From NCBI RefSeq assembly GCF_000412695.1, contig NC_021499.1:2976001-3040000 (forward strand): a stretch of DNA of 64,000 bases, read 5' to 3'. The stretch's first letter is position 1; the number at the start of each line of letters is the position of its first letter. This DNA is from Pseudomonas resinovorans NBRC 106553. Its GTDB lineage: Bacteria; Pseudomonadota; Gammaproteobacteria; Pseudomonadales; Pseudomonadaceae. The notes under the pieces are model-generated. The model saw only the letters and a program-made list of their open reading frames with translations. It was not told the DNA's origin and made no database searches. The position numbers were made by a program, and so were the translations under genes. Shown here in pieces: positions 25,400 through 34,572 of the stretch.

Positions 25400-28222
25400 A
25401 TGAGCGACACGTTCACCTTCGGTCCATTCCTCCTGTCCCCCGGCACCCGCGTCCTGCGCAAGGACGGCGCGGAGCTGTCCCTGGGGAGCCGCGCCTTCGA
25501 CATCCTCACCGCCCTGGTGGAGTGCAACGGCAAGGTCCTCACACGCCGGGAGCTGATGGCGATCGCCTGGCCGGACCTGGTGGTGGAAGACTCCAATGTG
25601 CGCGTGCAGGTGGCGAACATCCGCCGTGCGCTGGGCTGCGGCCAGGACGGTGCGCGCTACATCGCCAGTGTCGCCGGGCGTGGCTACTGCTTCGTGGCCG
25701 AGGTTGCGCGAACCACGGCAGAGGCCAAGGCGCCGTCGCTGTTCAATTTCCCATTGCCCTTGAAGGGCGCCGTGGGTCGGGAAGAAGCCGTCGTCGAACT
25801 CTCCCAGGTGCTCCAGGACAGTCGCCTGGTCACGGTGGTCGGCGCCGCCGGCGTCGGCAAGACCACCCTCGCCGTGCTCGTCGCCCATGGCCTGCACGAT
25901 GTGTTTCAGGAGGCGATCTTCTTCGTCGACCTGAGCACCCAGGACTGCGGCGAGATGGTCGCGGAAGCCCTGGCGTGCGCGGTCGGCTACACCGGCCCGG
26001 GCGCCGAGCTGTTCCCCGGCTTGCTGGAAGTGCTGTCCACGCGCAGGACGCTGATCGTCCTCGACAACTGCGAGCACGTGATAGGCGCGGCGGCGGCGCT
26101 CTGCGTGCGGATACTCGAGGGATGCGCCAGCGTGACCTTCCTCGCCACCAGCCGGGAAGCGCTGCGGGTCAGCGAGGAGTTCGTCTATCTATTGCGCCCC
26201 CTGGCGTCTCCCCCCAACACCGGCCGCCTATCCGCGCAGCAGGCCATGGACTGGCCCGCCATCCAGTTGTTCATGGAGCGCGCACGGGAAGGCGGCGTGC
26301 GGGACGGCCTGAGCGACGACGACGCCCCCACCGTGGCCGCCCTGTGTCGACGCCTGGACGGCAACCCGCACGCCATCGGCCTGGTGGCCAGTCGGGTCGG
26401 GACCTATGGCATCCAGGGTGTCGCCGACCTGCTGGAGAACCAGTTCGCCTTGCACTGGCAGGGCCGTCGGGATGCCTGCCCACGGCAGCAGACGGTGGAG
26501 GCGATGATCAACTGGAGCCACAACCTGCTCACCGAACATGATCGACAGGTGCTGTACCGGCTGTCGGTGTTCTGCGGGGAGTTTCCCATTGGCGCCGCCG
26601 TGGCCGTGGTCTCGGATGAGCGGTTCGACGCCTTCCAGGTGGCCGAGGCCATCGGCGACCTGGTGGACAAGTCACTGGTGGCCGTGAGTTCGCTGAACGA
26701 GGAAATCCAGATCCGCCTGCTCGAGACCACCAAGGCCTATGCCGCGACCCGCCTGGCCAGGCTCCAGGGCCGGGACGAGATCGCGCGCCGGCACGCGCTG
26801 TATTACGCGCAGCAACTGCGCAACCACGCGGGCCGCCAGGCACAGCCCGGAAGCGCCGACGTGCCGACCTGCGCACCGGAGATCGGCAATGTCCGCGCGG
26901 CGATGGAGTGGGCCTTCACCGCCCAGCAGGACCTCGCCCTGGCGGCGGAGATCAGTGGCATGGCGGCGCCGCTGCTCCTGGAACTGGGCCTGTTCAGGGA
27001 GTGCAAGCGCTGCTGCGAGCGGGCGCTGAAGCTGCTGCCGGAGTCGCTGCGGTCGTCGACCATCGAGCTCGGCTTGCTGGAGTCGGCGGCCATCACCTAC
27101 TACGCCGGTGGCGACTACGACGGCGAGATGACCCATGTGGTGGAGCGCGGCCTGGCGCTTTCCCGCGAGCTGGGCGACGTCAGATCGGCGTTCCAGTTCC
27201 TCGCCGGCCTGCACCTGGCGCTGATGGCCAATGGCAGGTTCGCCGAGTCCTTGTCCGTCAGCGACGAGTACGCCGCCATGGCCGCCGCCCAGGGCGGCCC
27301 CGGCGAGGCCGTCATCGCACGCTGGATGGAAGGTTCGTCCAGGCACTTCAGGGGCTTCCAGCGGGCGGCCGACGACAGCTATGGCGCCAGCGTCGAGCTG
27401 GTCGCACTGCACGAGTTGCGCCCGTTGCATTATTTCGAGCTCAAGGAGCAGGTGGTCGCCGGCCTCGGCATGGCGCGCGTGAAGTGGATGCGCGGCCTGC
27501 CGATCCAGGCGCTGCAGCTGGCCCTTGGCGCCATGGAGGAGAGCCGGCGCCACCCGGACTCCTTCTACCTGTGCGCGACCTTGTGTTTTCCCATCCTGCT
27601 GGGCAATGGCCTGACGGACCTGGCGGAGGAGCTCATCCAGGAGCTGGAGAACGTCGCCAACGACTACAAGGTGGCGGTGCGCAGCCAGGTCGTGCATTTC
27701 CTCAAGGGCCTGCTGCTGCATGGCCGGGGCGGCTTCCCGGCCGCCGCCGTGCATCTGCGGCAGTGCCTGGACATGCTGCCGCCACCGAAGATGAGCGTGG
27801 TGCGCACGGACGCCCTGCAGGCCCTGGCGGAGGCGCAGTTCGCCTGCGGCGAAGCCCTGGCCGCGCTGGCGTCCATAGACGAGGCCATCGAGCTGGCGGA
27901 GAAAACCGGCGGCGCGTTCAACCTGGCCGACCTGCTGCGTACCCGCGTCGAGGTGCTGCAGGGCCTGCCACAGGGCCGGCAGGAGCTCCTCGAGGACTTG
28001 CTGGCCCAGGCCCTGGACTGCGCCAGGGAACAGGCCGCACTCGGCTGGGAACTGCGGGTCGCGCTGAGCCTGGCGCGGCTCAAGGCTTCCCTCGGCAAAC
28101 CCCGCGAAGCCCGGGCGCTGCTCGAGGAGGTCTACGCGCGCTGCAGCGAAGGCTTCGAGACCCGCGACCTCATGGCGGCGGCGCAGGCGCTGGAAGCCCT
28201 GTGCGCGGAGCCTGTCCCCTGA
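25400..28222 (+). CDS. Winged-helix regulator fused to NB-ARC-type ATPase and TPR-like repeats
   Basis: 940 residues in three parts. Residues 8-101 are an OmpR-type winged helix (LGSRAFDILTALVECNGKVL; ARYIASVAGRGYCFVAEV). Residues 125-400 are a signal-transduction ATPase with Walker A GAAGVGKTT (148-156) and Walker B LIVLDNCEH (218-226), then FLATSREALRVSEE. The rest is TPR-like helical repeat. Such proteins couple ligand sensing by the repeats to DNA binding. It sits between two ene-reductase systems and convergent with the MRJP operon, so control of these is plausible but not shown. A GGGAGAG site precedes the ATG. Confidence 0.9.
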   Translation: MSDTFTFGPFLLSPGTRVLRKDGAELSLGSRAFDILTALVECNGKVLTRRELMAIAWPDLVVEDSNVRVQVANIRRALGCGQDGARYIASVAGRGYCFVAEVARTTAEAKAPSLFNFPLPLKGAVGREEAVVELSQVLQDSRLVTVVGAAGVGKTTLAVLVAHGLHDVFQEAIFFVDLSTQDCGEMVAEALACAVGYTGPGAELFPGLLEVLSTRRTLIVLDNCEHVIGAAAALCVRILEGCASVTFLATSREALRVSEEFVYLLRPLASPPNTGRLSAQQAMDWPAIQLFMERAREGGVRDGLSDDDAPTVAALCRRLDGNPHAIGLVASRVGTYGIQGVADLLENQFALHWQGRRDACPRQQTVEAMINWSHNLLTEHDRQVLYRLSVFCGEFPIGAAVAVVSDERFDAFQVAEAIGDLVDKSLVAVSSLNEEIQIRLLETTKAYAATRLARLQGRDEIARRHALYYAQQLRNHAGRQAQPGSADVPTCAPEIGNVRAAMEWAFTAQQDLALAAEISGMAAPLLLELGLFRECKRCCERALKLLPESLRSSTIELGLLESAAITYYAGGDYDGEMTHVVERGLALSRELGDVRSAFQFLAGLHLALMANGRFAESLSVSDEYAAMAAAQGGPGEAVIARWMEGSSRHFRGFQRAADDSYGASVELVALHELRPLHYFELKEQVVAGLGMARVKWMRGLPIQALQLALGAMEESRRHPDSFYLCATLCFPILLGNGLTDLAEELIQELENVANDYKVAVRSQVVHFLKGLLLHGRGGFPAAAVHLRQCLDMLPPPKMSVVRTDALQALAEAQFACGEALAALASIDEAIELAEKTGGAFNLADLLRTRVEVLQGLPQGRQELLEDLLAQALDCAREQAALGWELRVALSLARLKASLGKPREARALLEEVYARCSEGFETRDLMAAAQALEALCAEPVP

Positions 28223-28231
28223 ACAGGCTCC
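28207..28231. terminator. Bidirectional hairpin at the convergent gene ends
   Basis: GGAGCCTGT and ACAGGCTCC form a 9-bp perfect stem around the stop codon of the regulator gene, just before the stop of the convergent propeller gene. No T-run. Confidence 0.55.
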
Positions 28232-28244
28232 CCATTGCTGACCC

Positions 28245-29354
28245 TCAGCGCCCCGGCTGGCCTTCGGTGCCGGTCCAGATCCGCACGATCAGGTAGGGCG
28301 GTTTTCCGGTATCGGCGGCGTTGGTGAAGATGGGGTTGCGATGCAGCTGGTTGATCGCCACGTAGAGCCAGGAGTCCGGGCCGAAGTGGGCATTGTCGGC
28401 CCAGAGGAAACGATCGTCCCGGACCAGGGGTTTCAACTCGCCCGTGCTGGTCAGCATGTCGATACCGTTGTCCGGCAGGTTGGTGATGAAATGGTTGCCT
28501 TCCGCATCCGTTGCCGCGCCATCGGACACAGGTTTCGCGCCGACGCGCTTGATCGCCGCGGCTATCTGGGCATCCGAAGCCCCCTCGCGGAACAGGCGGG
28601 CCGGCACCGAGTACCAGCTGGTTCCATTCATCGGGCCGTAGTAGATGGTTTCGCCATCGGCCGAGAGGGTGATCGGGTTGACGCCCACCCGTGCCGGGGC
28701 CATGCGGCCGCCTTCGCCCGGGAACAGCAACGGCTTGCCTTCCACCACCAGTTCGACGTCCTCGGCGGCGAGGGAGGGGTGGCCGCTGAAGCGCCGGCTC
28801 GTCCCGCGCGTGGTATCGACCGCCACTATGGCCGGGTCCAGCCCGCAATCCGCGACATAGACGAAGCCCCGTTCGCCGTCCACCGCCAGGTCCTGGAGGA
28901 TCTGGCCGGCAGGCGCGACCCAGGGGTTGAAGTCGTGACGGTAGACCAACTCACGGGAGTTGATGTCGAACGCCACCAGCTTGGGCGGTTGGGGTTTTTC
29001 CAGCCAGTTGCCGTGGTCGACCACCCAGAGGCGATCACGGCTGTCGATGACCACGCCATGGGGCGTGTTCATGACGTCCTGGCCGCTCCCCGGCTTGGCA
29101 TTCCAGGCGTCGTTGGGGAAGGCCACATAGCTGTCGCGCCCGGTGACTTCCACCAGTTGCACCGGGCCACGGCGCATGCCGTGAACGCTCGCAAAGATCC
29201 GGCCGTCTTTCGAGGCGGTGACATTGCCGGGGGTGATTTCCAGCTCGGCGATCACTTCCACCTGGCCCACCTTGGGCTCGTCGGCCTGGGCCAGGGTGAC
29301 GAAAACGGTGGCCGCCAACGCGGTGGCGAGCAGGGTGGGGCTGAATCTGTTCAT
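28245..29354 (-). CDS. Exported beta-propeller protein, major royal jelly/yellow-related family
   Basis: 369 residues with a Sec signal peptide (LLATALAATVFVTLAQA). The body reads as a six-bladed propeller of the MRJP/yellow type: MNTPHGVVIDSRDRLWVVDH, LQDLAVDGERGFVYVADCGL, GVNPITLSADGETIYYGPMN, ATDAEGNHFITNLPDNGI and LWADNAHFGPDSWLYVAINQ. Bacterial members are annotated as dopachrome-tautomerase-related but their chemistry is unknown. It is the last gene of the minus-strand set that begins with the VOC gene; 129 bases separate it from the binding protein. Confidence 0.82.
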   Translation of the reverse strand: MNRFSPTLLATALAATVFVTLAQADEPKVGQVEVIAELEITPGNVTASKDGRIFASVHGMRRGPVQLVEVTGRDSYVAFPNDAWNAKPGSGQDVMNTPHGVVIDSRDRLWVVDHGNWLEKPQPPKLVAFDINSRELVYRHDFNPWVAPAGQILQDLAVDGERGFVYVADCGLDPAIVAVDTTRGTSRRFSGHPSLAAEDVELVVEGKPLLFPGEGGRMAPARVGVNPITLSADGETIYYGPMNGTSWYSVPARLFREGASDAQIAAAIKRVGAKPVSDGAATDAEGNHFITNLPDNGIDMLTSTGELKPLVRDDRFLWADNAHFGPDSWLYVAINQLHRNPIFTNAADTGKPPYLIVRIWTGTEGQPGR

Positions 29355-29483
29355 CGCAGTACCTCCTGATGGACCAGGGTCTGATGCAAGTCCGCAGCGA
29401 CCGGGTAGTCGACAAGGGCCTCATGGACTGCCACTCATGGGGCTCCGGGGGCGGAGCCGCGCGCACCGTTGAAAACGCCTTCG

Positions 29484-30356
29484 CTATTCGTGGAACCAGG
29501 CCTCGACCGTTGCCGGATTCGCCGCCATCCAGTCACGGGCGACCTGCTCGGCGGGGGTGCCGTCAACCATCATCCGGCGCTCCAGTTCGGTGGCCAGCGG
29601 AATGCCCAGGTACACCCGCCCCAGTACCTCGCGGCTACGCGCGGGCAACTGCTGCCAGACCTCCTTGCGCACCACCACCACGGCCCGGTCCACGCCGAAC
29701 ACCTGTTGCGGGTCTTCCAGTACCCGGAGCGGATACAGCGCATTTAGGTACTGCGGTTGCCAAAGGGGCATCACCATCCAGCCACCGTTGGCGGAGGCGT
29801 CGGCCAGACGCTTCGACCATTCGGGAGCGGGGGCCACGTCCAGCTGGTAACCGGCTTGTTGGAGGCCGTAACCCTGCATCACCCGCTCTGAACCCTTCAT
29901 CAGGCCGGAACCCGGCCCAACGCCGACGATGCGGCGGTCCATGCGGGCCAGCACGTCGGGCTTCTTCAGGTCATCGATGGACGCTACCGCCTCGGCCGGC
30001 ACATGGGCGGGTACCGCCCAGTACAGGCGCGCGTCCTCGTAGAGGGTCGCGGCTTCCACCAGCCGGTCGGCAATCGGCGCCTGCAGGTGGCCATGGGCAT
30101 TGGGCAGCCAGGACGCCACCAGCAGATCGGCCTCGCCGCGTCCCAGCCGGCCATAGATATCGGGATGGTTGCCCTCGACCACCTGTACCGGATGCCCGAG
30201 GCGCTGGAGCACCTCCTTCACCACGGCCGCGCTGGTGGTATAGAAGCTGAGGTTGATCTGCCCCATCACCAAAGTTTCGGGCTCGGGCGCGGCGTGGGCT
30301 GGCGTGGCGCAGATCAGCCAGATCGACAACAGGAGCAAGGCGGCAGGCGCTTTCAT
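29484..30356 (-). CDS. Glycine-betaine/choline-type ABC substrate-binding protein (OpuAC family)
   Basis: 290 residues from the ATG at 30356, with a signal peptide (ALLLLSIWLICATPAHA). VMGQINLSFYTTSAAVVKEV, EADLLVASWLPNAHG, VGPGSGLMKGSERVM and GWMVMPLWQPQYLNA are typical of OpuAC-like binders, including the aromatic residues used to cage a quaternary amine. No permease or ATPase gene is adjacent, so it is an orphan receptor here. A longer frame to 30722 covers the neighbouring gene and is rejected. Confidence 0.87.
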   Translation of the reverse strand: MKAPAALLLLSIWLICATPAHAAPEPETLVMGQINLSFYTTSAAVVKEVLQRLGHPVQVVEGNHPDIYGRLGRGEADLLVASWLPNAHGHLQAPIADRLVEAATLYEDARLYWAVPAHVPAEAVASIDDLKKPDVLARMDRRIVGVGPGSGLMKGSERVMQGYGLQQAGYQLDVAPAPEWSKRLADASANGGWMVMPLWQPQYLNALYPLRVLEDPQQVFGVDRAVVVVRKEVWQQLPARSREVLGRVYLGIPLATELERRMMVDGTPAEQVARDWMAANPATVEAWFHE

Positions 30357-30361
30357 CCGGG

Positions 30362-30772
30362 CTATTCGCCAAGGGTCTGTTTCAAGGCCGCCAGGCCGTC
30401 CCGGTAGATCGAGGCGAACAGCTGCTGCGCCTCCGCTTCGCTGACGCCATCCGGGGTGAAGGTGCCGGACCACTCGACCCGCGTCGTGCTTCCCTCGGCG
30501 CTGACGGACAGGGTCGCCCGGTAGTCGCGCACGGGCGCCGGCCCCTGCAGGATGCTGTAGCTGTAGCGCCGTTCGGCTTCGCTGAACTGCAGCAGGCGCT
30601 CGACTATCACCGCGCCGTCCGCCGTCTTCAGGTTCCGCACCCGGCCACCTTCGCTCAGGTGGCTCTCGGGAATCGCCGGCAGCCAGTCCGGCAGCGAGTC
30701 GAAGCCGCCGATCAGTTGCCATACCTGGTCGGCACTGGCGCGCAGTTGAATCGAAGCCTCGGCCTTACTCAT
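30362..30772 (-). CDS. SRPBCC-family protein (START-like ligand-binding fold)
   Basis: 136 residues from the ATG at 30772. ADQVWQLIGGFDSLPDWLPA and RRYSYSILQGPAPVRDYRAT, then TRVEWSGTFTP, mark the polyketide-cyclase/START helix-grip family. Such proteins bind hydrophobic ligands. It ends 5 bases before the start of the OpuAC-type gene, so the two are co-translated. Confidence 0.87.
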   Translation of the reverse strand: MSKAEASIQLRASADQVWQLIGGFDSLPDWLPAIPESHLSEGGRVRNLKTADGAVIVERLLQFSEAERRYSYSILQGPAPVRDYRATLSVSAEGSTTRVEWSGTFTPDGVSEAEAQQLFASIYRDGLAALKQTLGE

Positions 30773-30846
30773 GTCAGTACCTGCGGGGCGGGGCCCCTGG
30801 AAAGTTGACGGGTGGAGGCGGGCGGTGGTGCGCCCGGGCTCCTCGA

Positions 30847-31860
30847 TCAATCGGCGATCGGCAACGGCGCGGCCGGGTTCACCAGCCCGGCGTCGCGCAG
30901 CCTGCGCCAGAACTCGGCGGGTATCGCTTCGTTGAGCGCCGCGCGGTCCTCGGCAATCCTGCTTGGCTGGCTGGCACCGGGAATCACTGCGGCCACCGCC
31001 GGATTGGCGAGGGCGAACTGCAGGCCGGCGGCTTTCATGCTGACACCACAGGCATCGGCTATTGCCTTGATCTGCGCGACCTTGGCGAGGATCGAAGGCT
31101 TGGCCGGCGCGTACTCGAAGTTGGGGCCGCCCACCAGGGCGCCCGAGCTGTAGGGGCCACCGACGACTATGCCCAGGCCGCGCTCGGACACCTGGGGCAT
31201 GACCCGCTGCAAGGCCCGGTCATGGTCGAGCAGGGTGTAGCGGCCGGCGAGCAGGAAGCCATCCGGTCGCGGCGTTTCCAGGGCCAGCAGCAGCTCTATG
31301 GGCTCGACGCGATTGACCCCCAGGCCCCAGGCCTTTATCACCCCCTCGTCGCGCAGGCGGTCTAGGGTCTTGAAAGCGCCCTTGCGCGCGCTCTCGAAAA
31401 CACCGAGCCACTCGTCACCGAAGAAGTCCTGCGCCACGTCGTGCACCCAGACGATCTCGATGTGGTCGGTCTTCAGGCGCTCCAGGCTGTCCTCGATGGA
31501 GCGCAAGGTCGCGCTCTCCGAGTAGTCGTTTTCGATCTTGTTCGGCCGGCCATAGCGGAACACGTCGCCTTTGTCGCCCATGTCGCGGGTGCTCGGGTCC
31601 TCGACTTCGTCGAGGACCACGCGGCCCACCTTGGTGCTGATGACGTACTCGCCACGGGGGCGGCTGGCGAGTGCCTCGCCCATGCGCAGTTCGGCCAGCC
31701 CGGCGCCATACAGCGGGGCATTGTCGAAGTAGCGGATACCGTCGTTCCAGGCGGCGTCCACCGTTGCCCGCGCCTGTTCTTCGGGGATCTCGCGAAACAT
31801 GTTGCCCAGCGGCGCGGTGCCGAAGCCGAGCTGGCCGGGCAGGATATCTTTGAGTGCCAT
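30847..31860 (-). CDS. Aldo/keto reductase (D-threo-aldose/pyridoxal dehydrogenase-like)
   Basis: 337 residues from the ATG at 31860 (AAGGGGA site). The catalytic set is visible: Asp in YFDNAPLYGAG with Tyr, Lys in VISTKVGR, His in IVWVHDVAQD. LGFGTAPLGNMF and VIPGASQPSRIAEDRAALN match the family of NAD(P)-dependent aldose or pyridoxal dehydrogenases. It lies between the VOC and SRPBCC genes on the same strand with gaps of 33 and 74 bases. Confidence 0.9.
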   Translation of the reverse strand: MALKDILPGQLGFGTAPLGNMFREIPEEQARATVDAAWNDGIRYFDNAPLYGAGLAELRMGEALASRPRGEYVISTKVGRVVLDEVEDPSTRDMGDKGDVFRYGRPNKIENDYSESATLRSIEDSLERLKTDHIEIVWVHDVAQDFFGDEWLGVFESARKGAFKTLDRLRDEGVIKAWGLGVNRVEPIELLLALETPRPDGFLLAGRYTLLDHDRALQRVMPQVSERGLGIVVGGPYSSGALVGGPNFEYAPAKPSILAKVAQIKAIADACGVSMKAAGLQFALANPAVAAVIPGASQPSRIAEDRAALNEAIPAEFWRRLRDAGLVNPAAPLPIAD

Positions 31861-31893
31861 GGTGTTCCCCTTCATCGAACCTGGACGGCCGCC

Positions 31894-32748
31894 TCATCCA
31901 CCGAGCTGCTTGCGACGGGACTCAAAGGCGCCGTCGAAGACCTGCTTGGCATGCCCCTGCACCTGGACGAACTCCAGCTGCTCGCCCTCGGGCCCCTTGC
32001 AATAGATCAACGACCAGCCGGCGGAAGCCCCTTCGGTGATCCGGTTGGTGTTGCTGTCCAGGGGCGCGCTGACGCGTTCCTGTTCGGTGGTCGCGCGAAT
32101 GATCCGGTTGGCCTTGACGTTGGTCATGCCGCGTCGGGCGGACTCCGCCTCCAGATCGCGGATGAACTGGTTGAAGTCGACGTCGTCGCGAATGTAGAAG
32201 CACACGTGCATCGAGCGCGGGAAGGCCGGGCTGGTCCGGTCCTGGGTGGGCGCGAAGTTGTTGTCGCCGCCCGCCGGATGCTCCTTGTCGCGGTACTGCA
32301 GGAGCTCGATCACCACGTTGTCGAACTGGATGAAGCGGACATCCAGGCGTTGCGCGCCGCTGCGCAGGTCCGGAATACCCAGGGTCAGCGGGTTGACCTT
32401 GTCCGCCACCGCCCGGACTTCCTCCGTCAGCAGCAGGGTGTTCTGGATGCGATCGCCGAAGAAGTCGCCATCGCGCATCACCTCGGTCCCGCCCAGTACC
32501 TGGGTGTAGAACTCGAAGGCGCGATCCATGTGCTCCACCGTGATGCCGAAATGCTGGACGCCCCGCAGCTTGGCGCCGAGGCCGGCCGCGCCCGACGCCT
32601 CGGCGCTGGTTGCAGCCTGGGCCACCGAGCCCAGCCCCAGGGCGGAGCCGGCGATGCCGCCGATGGTCACGACGCCGGCGGCCCGCAGGAGTTCGCGGCG
32701 CAGAGGGTCATCAGGACCGGTTGCATTCTCGAGCTTGTCGTTCGACAT
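31894..32748 (-). CDS. Tat-exported VOC/glyoxalase-fold protein
   Basis: 284 residues from the ATG at 32748 (GGGAGG site). The N-terminus PLRRELLRAAGVVTIGGIAG followed by SVAQAATSA is a twin-arginine signal with AxA cleavage, unusual for a VOC protein. The mature part starts RGVQHFGITVEHMDRAFEFY, a VOC module, with a second half (MHVCFYIRDDVDFNQFIRDL) consistent with a paired module. VOC proteins bind a metal or ligand; Tat export fits a cofactor loaded before export. First gene of the five-gene minus-strand set. Confidence 0.85.
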   Translation of the reverse strand: MSNDKLENATGPDDPLRRELLRAAGVVTIGGIAGSALGLGSVAQAATSAEASGAAGLGAKLRGVQHFGITVEHMDRAFEFYTQVLGGTEVMRDGDFFGDRIQNTLLLTEEVRAVADKVNPLTLGIPDLRSGAQRLDVRFIQFDNVVIELLQYRDKEHPAGGDNNFAPTQDRTSPAFPRSMHVCFYIRDDVDFNQFIRDLEAESARRGMTNVKANRIIRATTEQERVSAPLDSNTNRITEGASAGWSLIYCKGPEGEQLEFVQVQGHAKQVFDGAFESRRKQLGG

Positions 32749-33135
32749 AACGCCTCCCATCAGCTGGCGATTGCGTGGTGAACATCGAGTCCGATGCTAA
32801 GCCGCTTTGCCGTCTGCCCGGAGTTAGGTGTTGTTAAGCGCAGTGAATTCGCAGGCAAACCCGCTCGCCTGGCGGGTAGCCTTGGCAATGGGCGAGCGCC
32901 TGTGAGTGGAAGAGGGCGAGACGCTCCCGGGGCCCGTTAGACGAATCGACCGCGCTTGACCGCGACAACGCGCGGTCGGCGCTAGACGGAGCCGCGCGGA
33001 TTCCATCAGTCGCTCATTAACAACGCTTTACCGCCAATCCGGGCCGGCGGGTCTAACCTGATGTACTCGCCTCATCAACCTGATCGTGAAGGGCGAGCGC
33101 GCTGCCGCTCGTCCGCAACCTTGGAGTGAGCTCAC
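32749..33135. promoter_or_regulatory. Divergent control region between the VOC operon and the NemA-like gene
   Basis: 387 bases without a gene. GTTGTTAA (32830-32837, followed by GCG) and its inverted copy TTAACAAC (33017-33024) lie 82 and 112 bases from the two divergent starts and could be paired sites for a shared regulator. Short GC hairpins lie between. Tentative. Confidence 0.4.
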
Positions 33136-34233
33136 ATGGCCGACCATCCAGCACCAGACCTTTTTTCACCTCTGACGATCGGCGCGATCCAGGTGGCCAA
33201 CCGGGTCGCCATGGCGCCGCTGACCCGTTCCCGCGCGTCCATGGACGGCGTGCACTCGCAGCTGGCGGTGGAGTACTACCGGCAGCGGGCCTCCGCCGGC
33301 CTGCTCATCTCGGAGGCCACCAACATCTCCCGCCAGGGACGCGGCTACGCCTTCACCCCGAGCATCTACACCCAGGAGCAGGTGGCCGCCTGGCGCCGCG
33401 TCACCGATGCCGTGCATGAGGCGGGCGGCAAGATCGTCTGCCAGCTCTGGCACGTCGGGCGCATGTCCCACAGCAGCCTGCAGGAGAACGGCGCCGCGCC
33501 GGTGGCGCCCTCGGCGATCCAGGCGGGCGAGGTGGTGTTCCTGGAATCCCAGACCCTGGGCTCGCCCTCGATGCCCCGTGCACTGCGTACCGAAGAGATC
33601 CCCCTGATCGTGGACGACTACCGGAACGCGGCACGCTGCGCCAAAGAAGCCGGCTTCGACGGCGTGGAAGTGCATTCGGCCAACTGCTACCTGCTGGAGC
33701 AGTTCATTCGCGACAGCACCAACCTGCGTGACGACCAGTACGGCGGCTCGGTGGAGAACCGCGTGCGCTTCCCGTTGGCGGCGGTCCAGGCGGTGTCGGA
33801 CGTCTGGGGGGCGGACCGCGTCGGCCTGCGGCTGTCGCCCATCACCCGCGCCGTCGGCGATACCCCGCTGGACAGCGATCCCCAGGCGACCTACGGCTAT
33901 TTCGCCGAGCAACTGGGCCGCCTGGGCCTGGCCTACCTGCACTGCGTCGAAGGCCAGACCCAGGGCACCAATGCAGCCGACGACTTCGACTTCAAGACCC
34001 TGCATGCGGCCTTCGGCGGCCACTACATCGCCAACAACAGCTACGACCGCCAGATGGCCATGGCCGCCGTGGCGTCCGGCCACGCCGACATGGTGGCCTT
34101 CGGGCGGCCGTTCATCGCCAACCCCGACCTGGTGGAGCGGCTGCGCCGCGATGCGCCGATAGCCGAAGCGGATCGCGCGACCTTCTACGGCGGTGGCGCG
34201 GAGGGCTACACGGACTACCCGACCCTGTCCTGA
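33136..34233 (+). CDS. Ene-reductase, NemA/old yellow enzyme type
   Basis: 365 residues. ANRVAMAPLTRSRASMDGVH, CQLWHVGRMSH, the substrate pair in VHSANCYLLEQFIRDSTNLR, QYGGSVENRVRFPL and MVAFGRPFIANPDLVERLR are those of N-ethylmaleimide/glycerol-trinitrate reductases. The usual HGAN is HSAN here, keeping both His and Asn. FMN-dependent NAD(P)H reduction of activated alkenes or nitro-esters is expected. GGAGTGAGC precedes the ATG. Confidence 0.92.
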   Translation: MADHPAPDLFSPLTIGAIQVANRVAMAPLTRSRASMDGVHSQLAVEYYRQRASAGLLISEATNISRQGRGYAFTPSIYTQEQVAAWRRVTDAVHEAGGKIVCQLWHVGRMSHSSLQENGAAPVAPSAIQAGEVVFLESQTLGSPSMPRALRTEEIPLIVDDYRNAARCAKEAGFDGVEVHSANCYLLEQFIRDSTNLRDDQYGGSVENRVRFPLAAVQAVSDVWGADRVGLRLSPITRAVGDTPLDSDPQATYGYFAEQLGRLGLAYLHCVEGQTQGTNAADDFDFKTLHAAFGGHYIANNSYDRQMAMAAVASGHADMVAFGRPFIANPDLVERLRRDAPIAEADRATFYGGGAEGYTDYPTLS

Positions 34234-34248
34234 GCGCGGGACGACAAG

Positions 34249-34273
34249 GCCGGCGGGTGCTCGACCCGCCGGC
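34249..34273 (+). terminator. Strong hairpin after the NemA-like gene
   Basis: GCCGGCGGGT and ACCCGCCGGC form a 10-bp perfect stem with a 5-base loop, 15 bases after the stop codon. No T-tract follows. Confidence 0.6.
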
Positions 34274-34407
34274 AGCACCTGCCGCGTACCGGGTTGCCGC
34301 CTACCCGGGCAGGACGATGACCGCAGCGCGCAGCTTGCTACCACCGAACAGGCTCATCCGCTGGAACGCCTGGTGGCTCATCGGCAGGCGTTTGCCTGGA
34401 GATGGTG

Positions 34408-34512
34408 ATGAACAGCACTGAAGCTGGCTTGCTCGTGATGTCCCTGATCGTTCTGTTTGCAGTGGTGACTTTCTATCTGGATTTCGTGCGCAAGAAGGAC
34501 AAGTCCGGCTAG
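34408..34512 (+). CDS. Very small single-span membrane protein
   Basis: 34 residues from the ATG at 34408, with GGAG 6 bases upstream. It starts MNSTEAGLLVMSLIVLF, continues through one 20-residue membrane span (to about YLDF) and ends in a basic tail VRKKDKSG, the positive-inside pattern. An ATG two codons earlier (34402) is possible. The shape recalls small subunits such as CcoM or KdpF, but no family is recognised. Confidence 0.6.
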   Translation: MNSTEAGLLVMSLIVLFAVVTFYLDFVRKKDKSG

Positions 34513-34572
34513 GCAGCTGCTTATCGATAGGCACGAGGGGGCCGGCTATTTTCCGGTACGTTTTCCGCCTTC

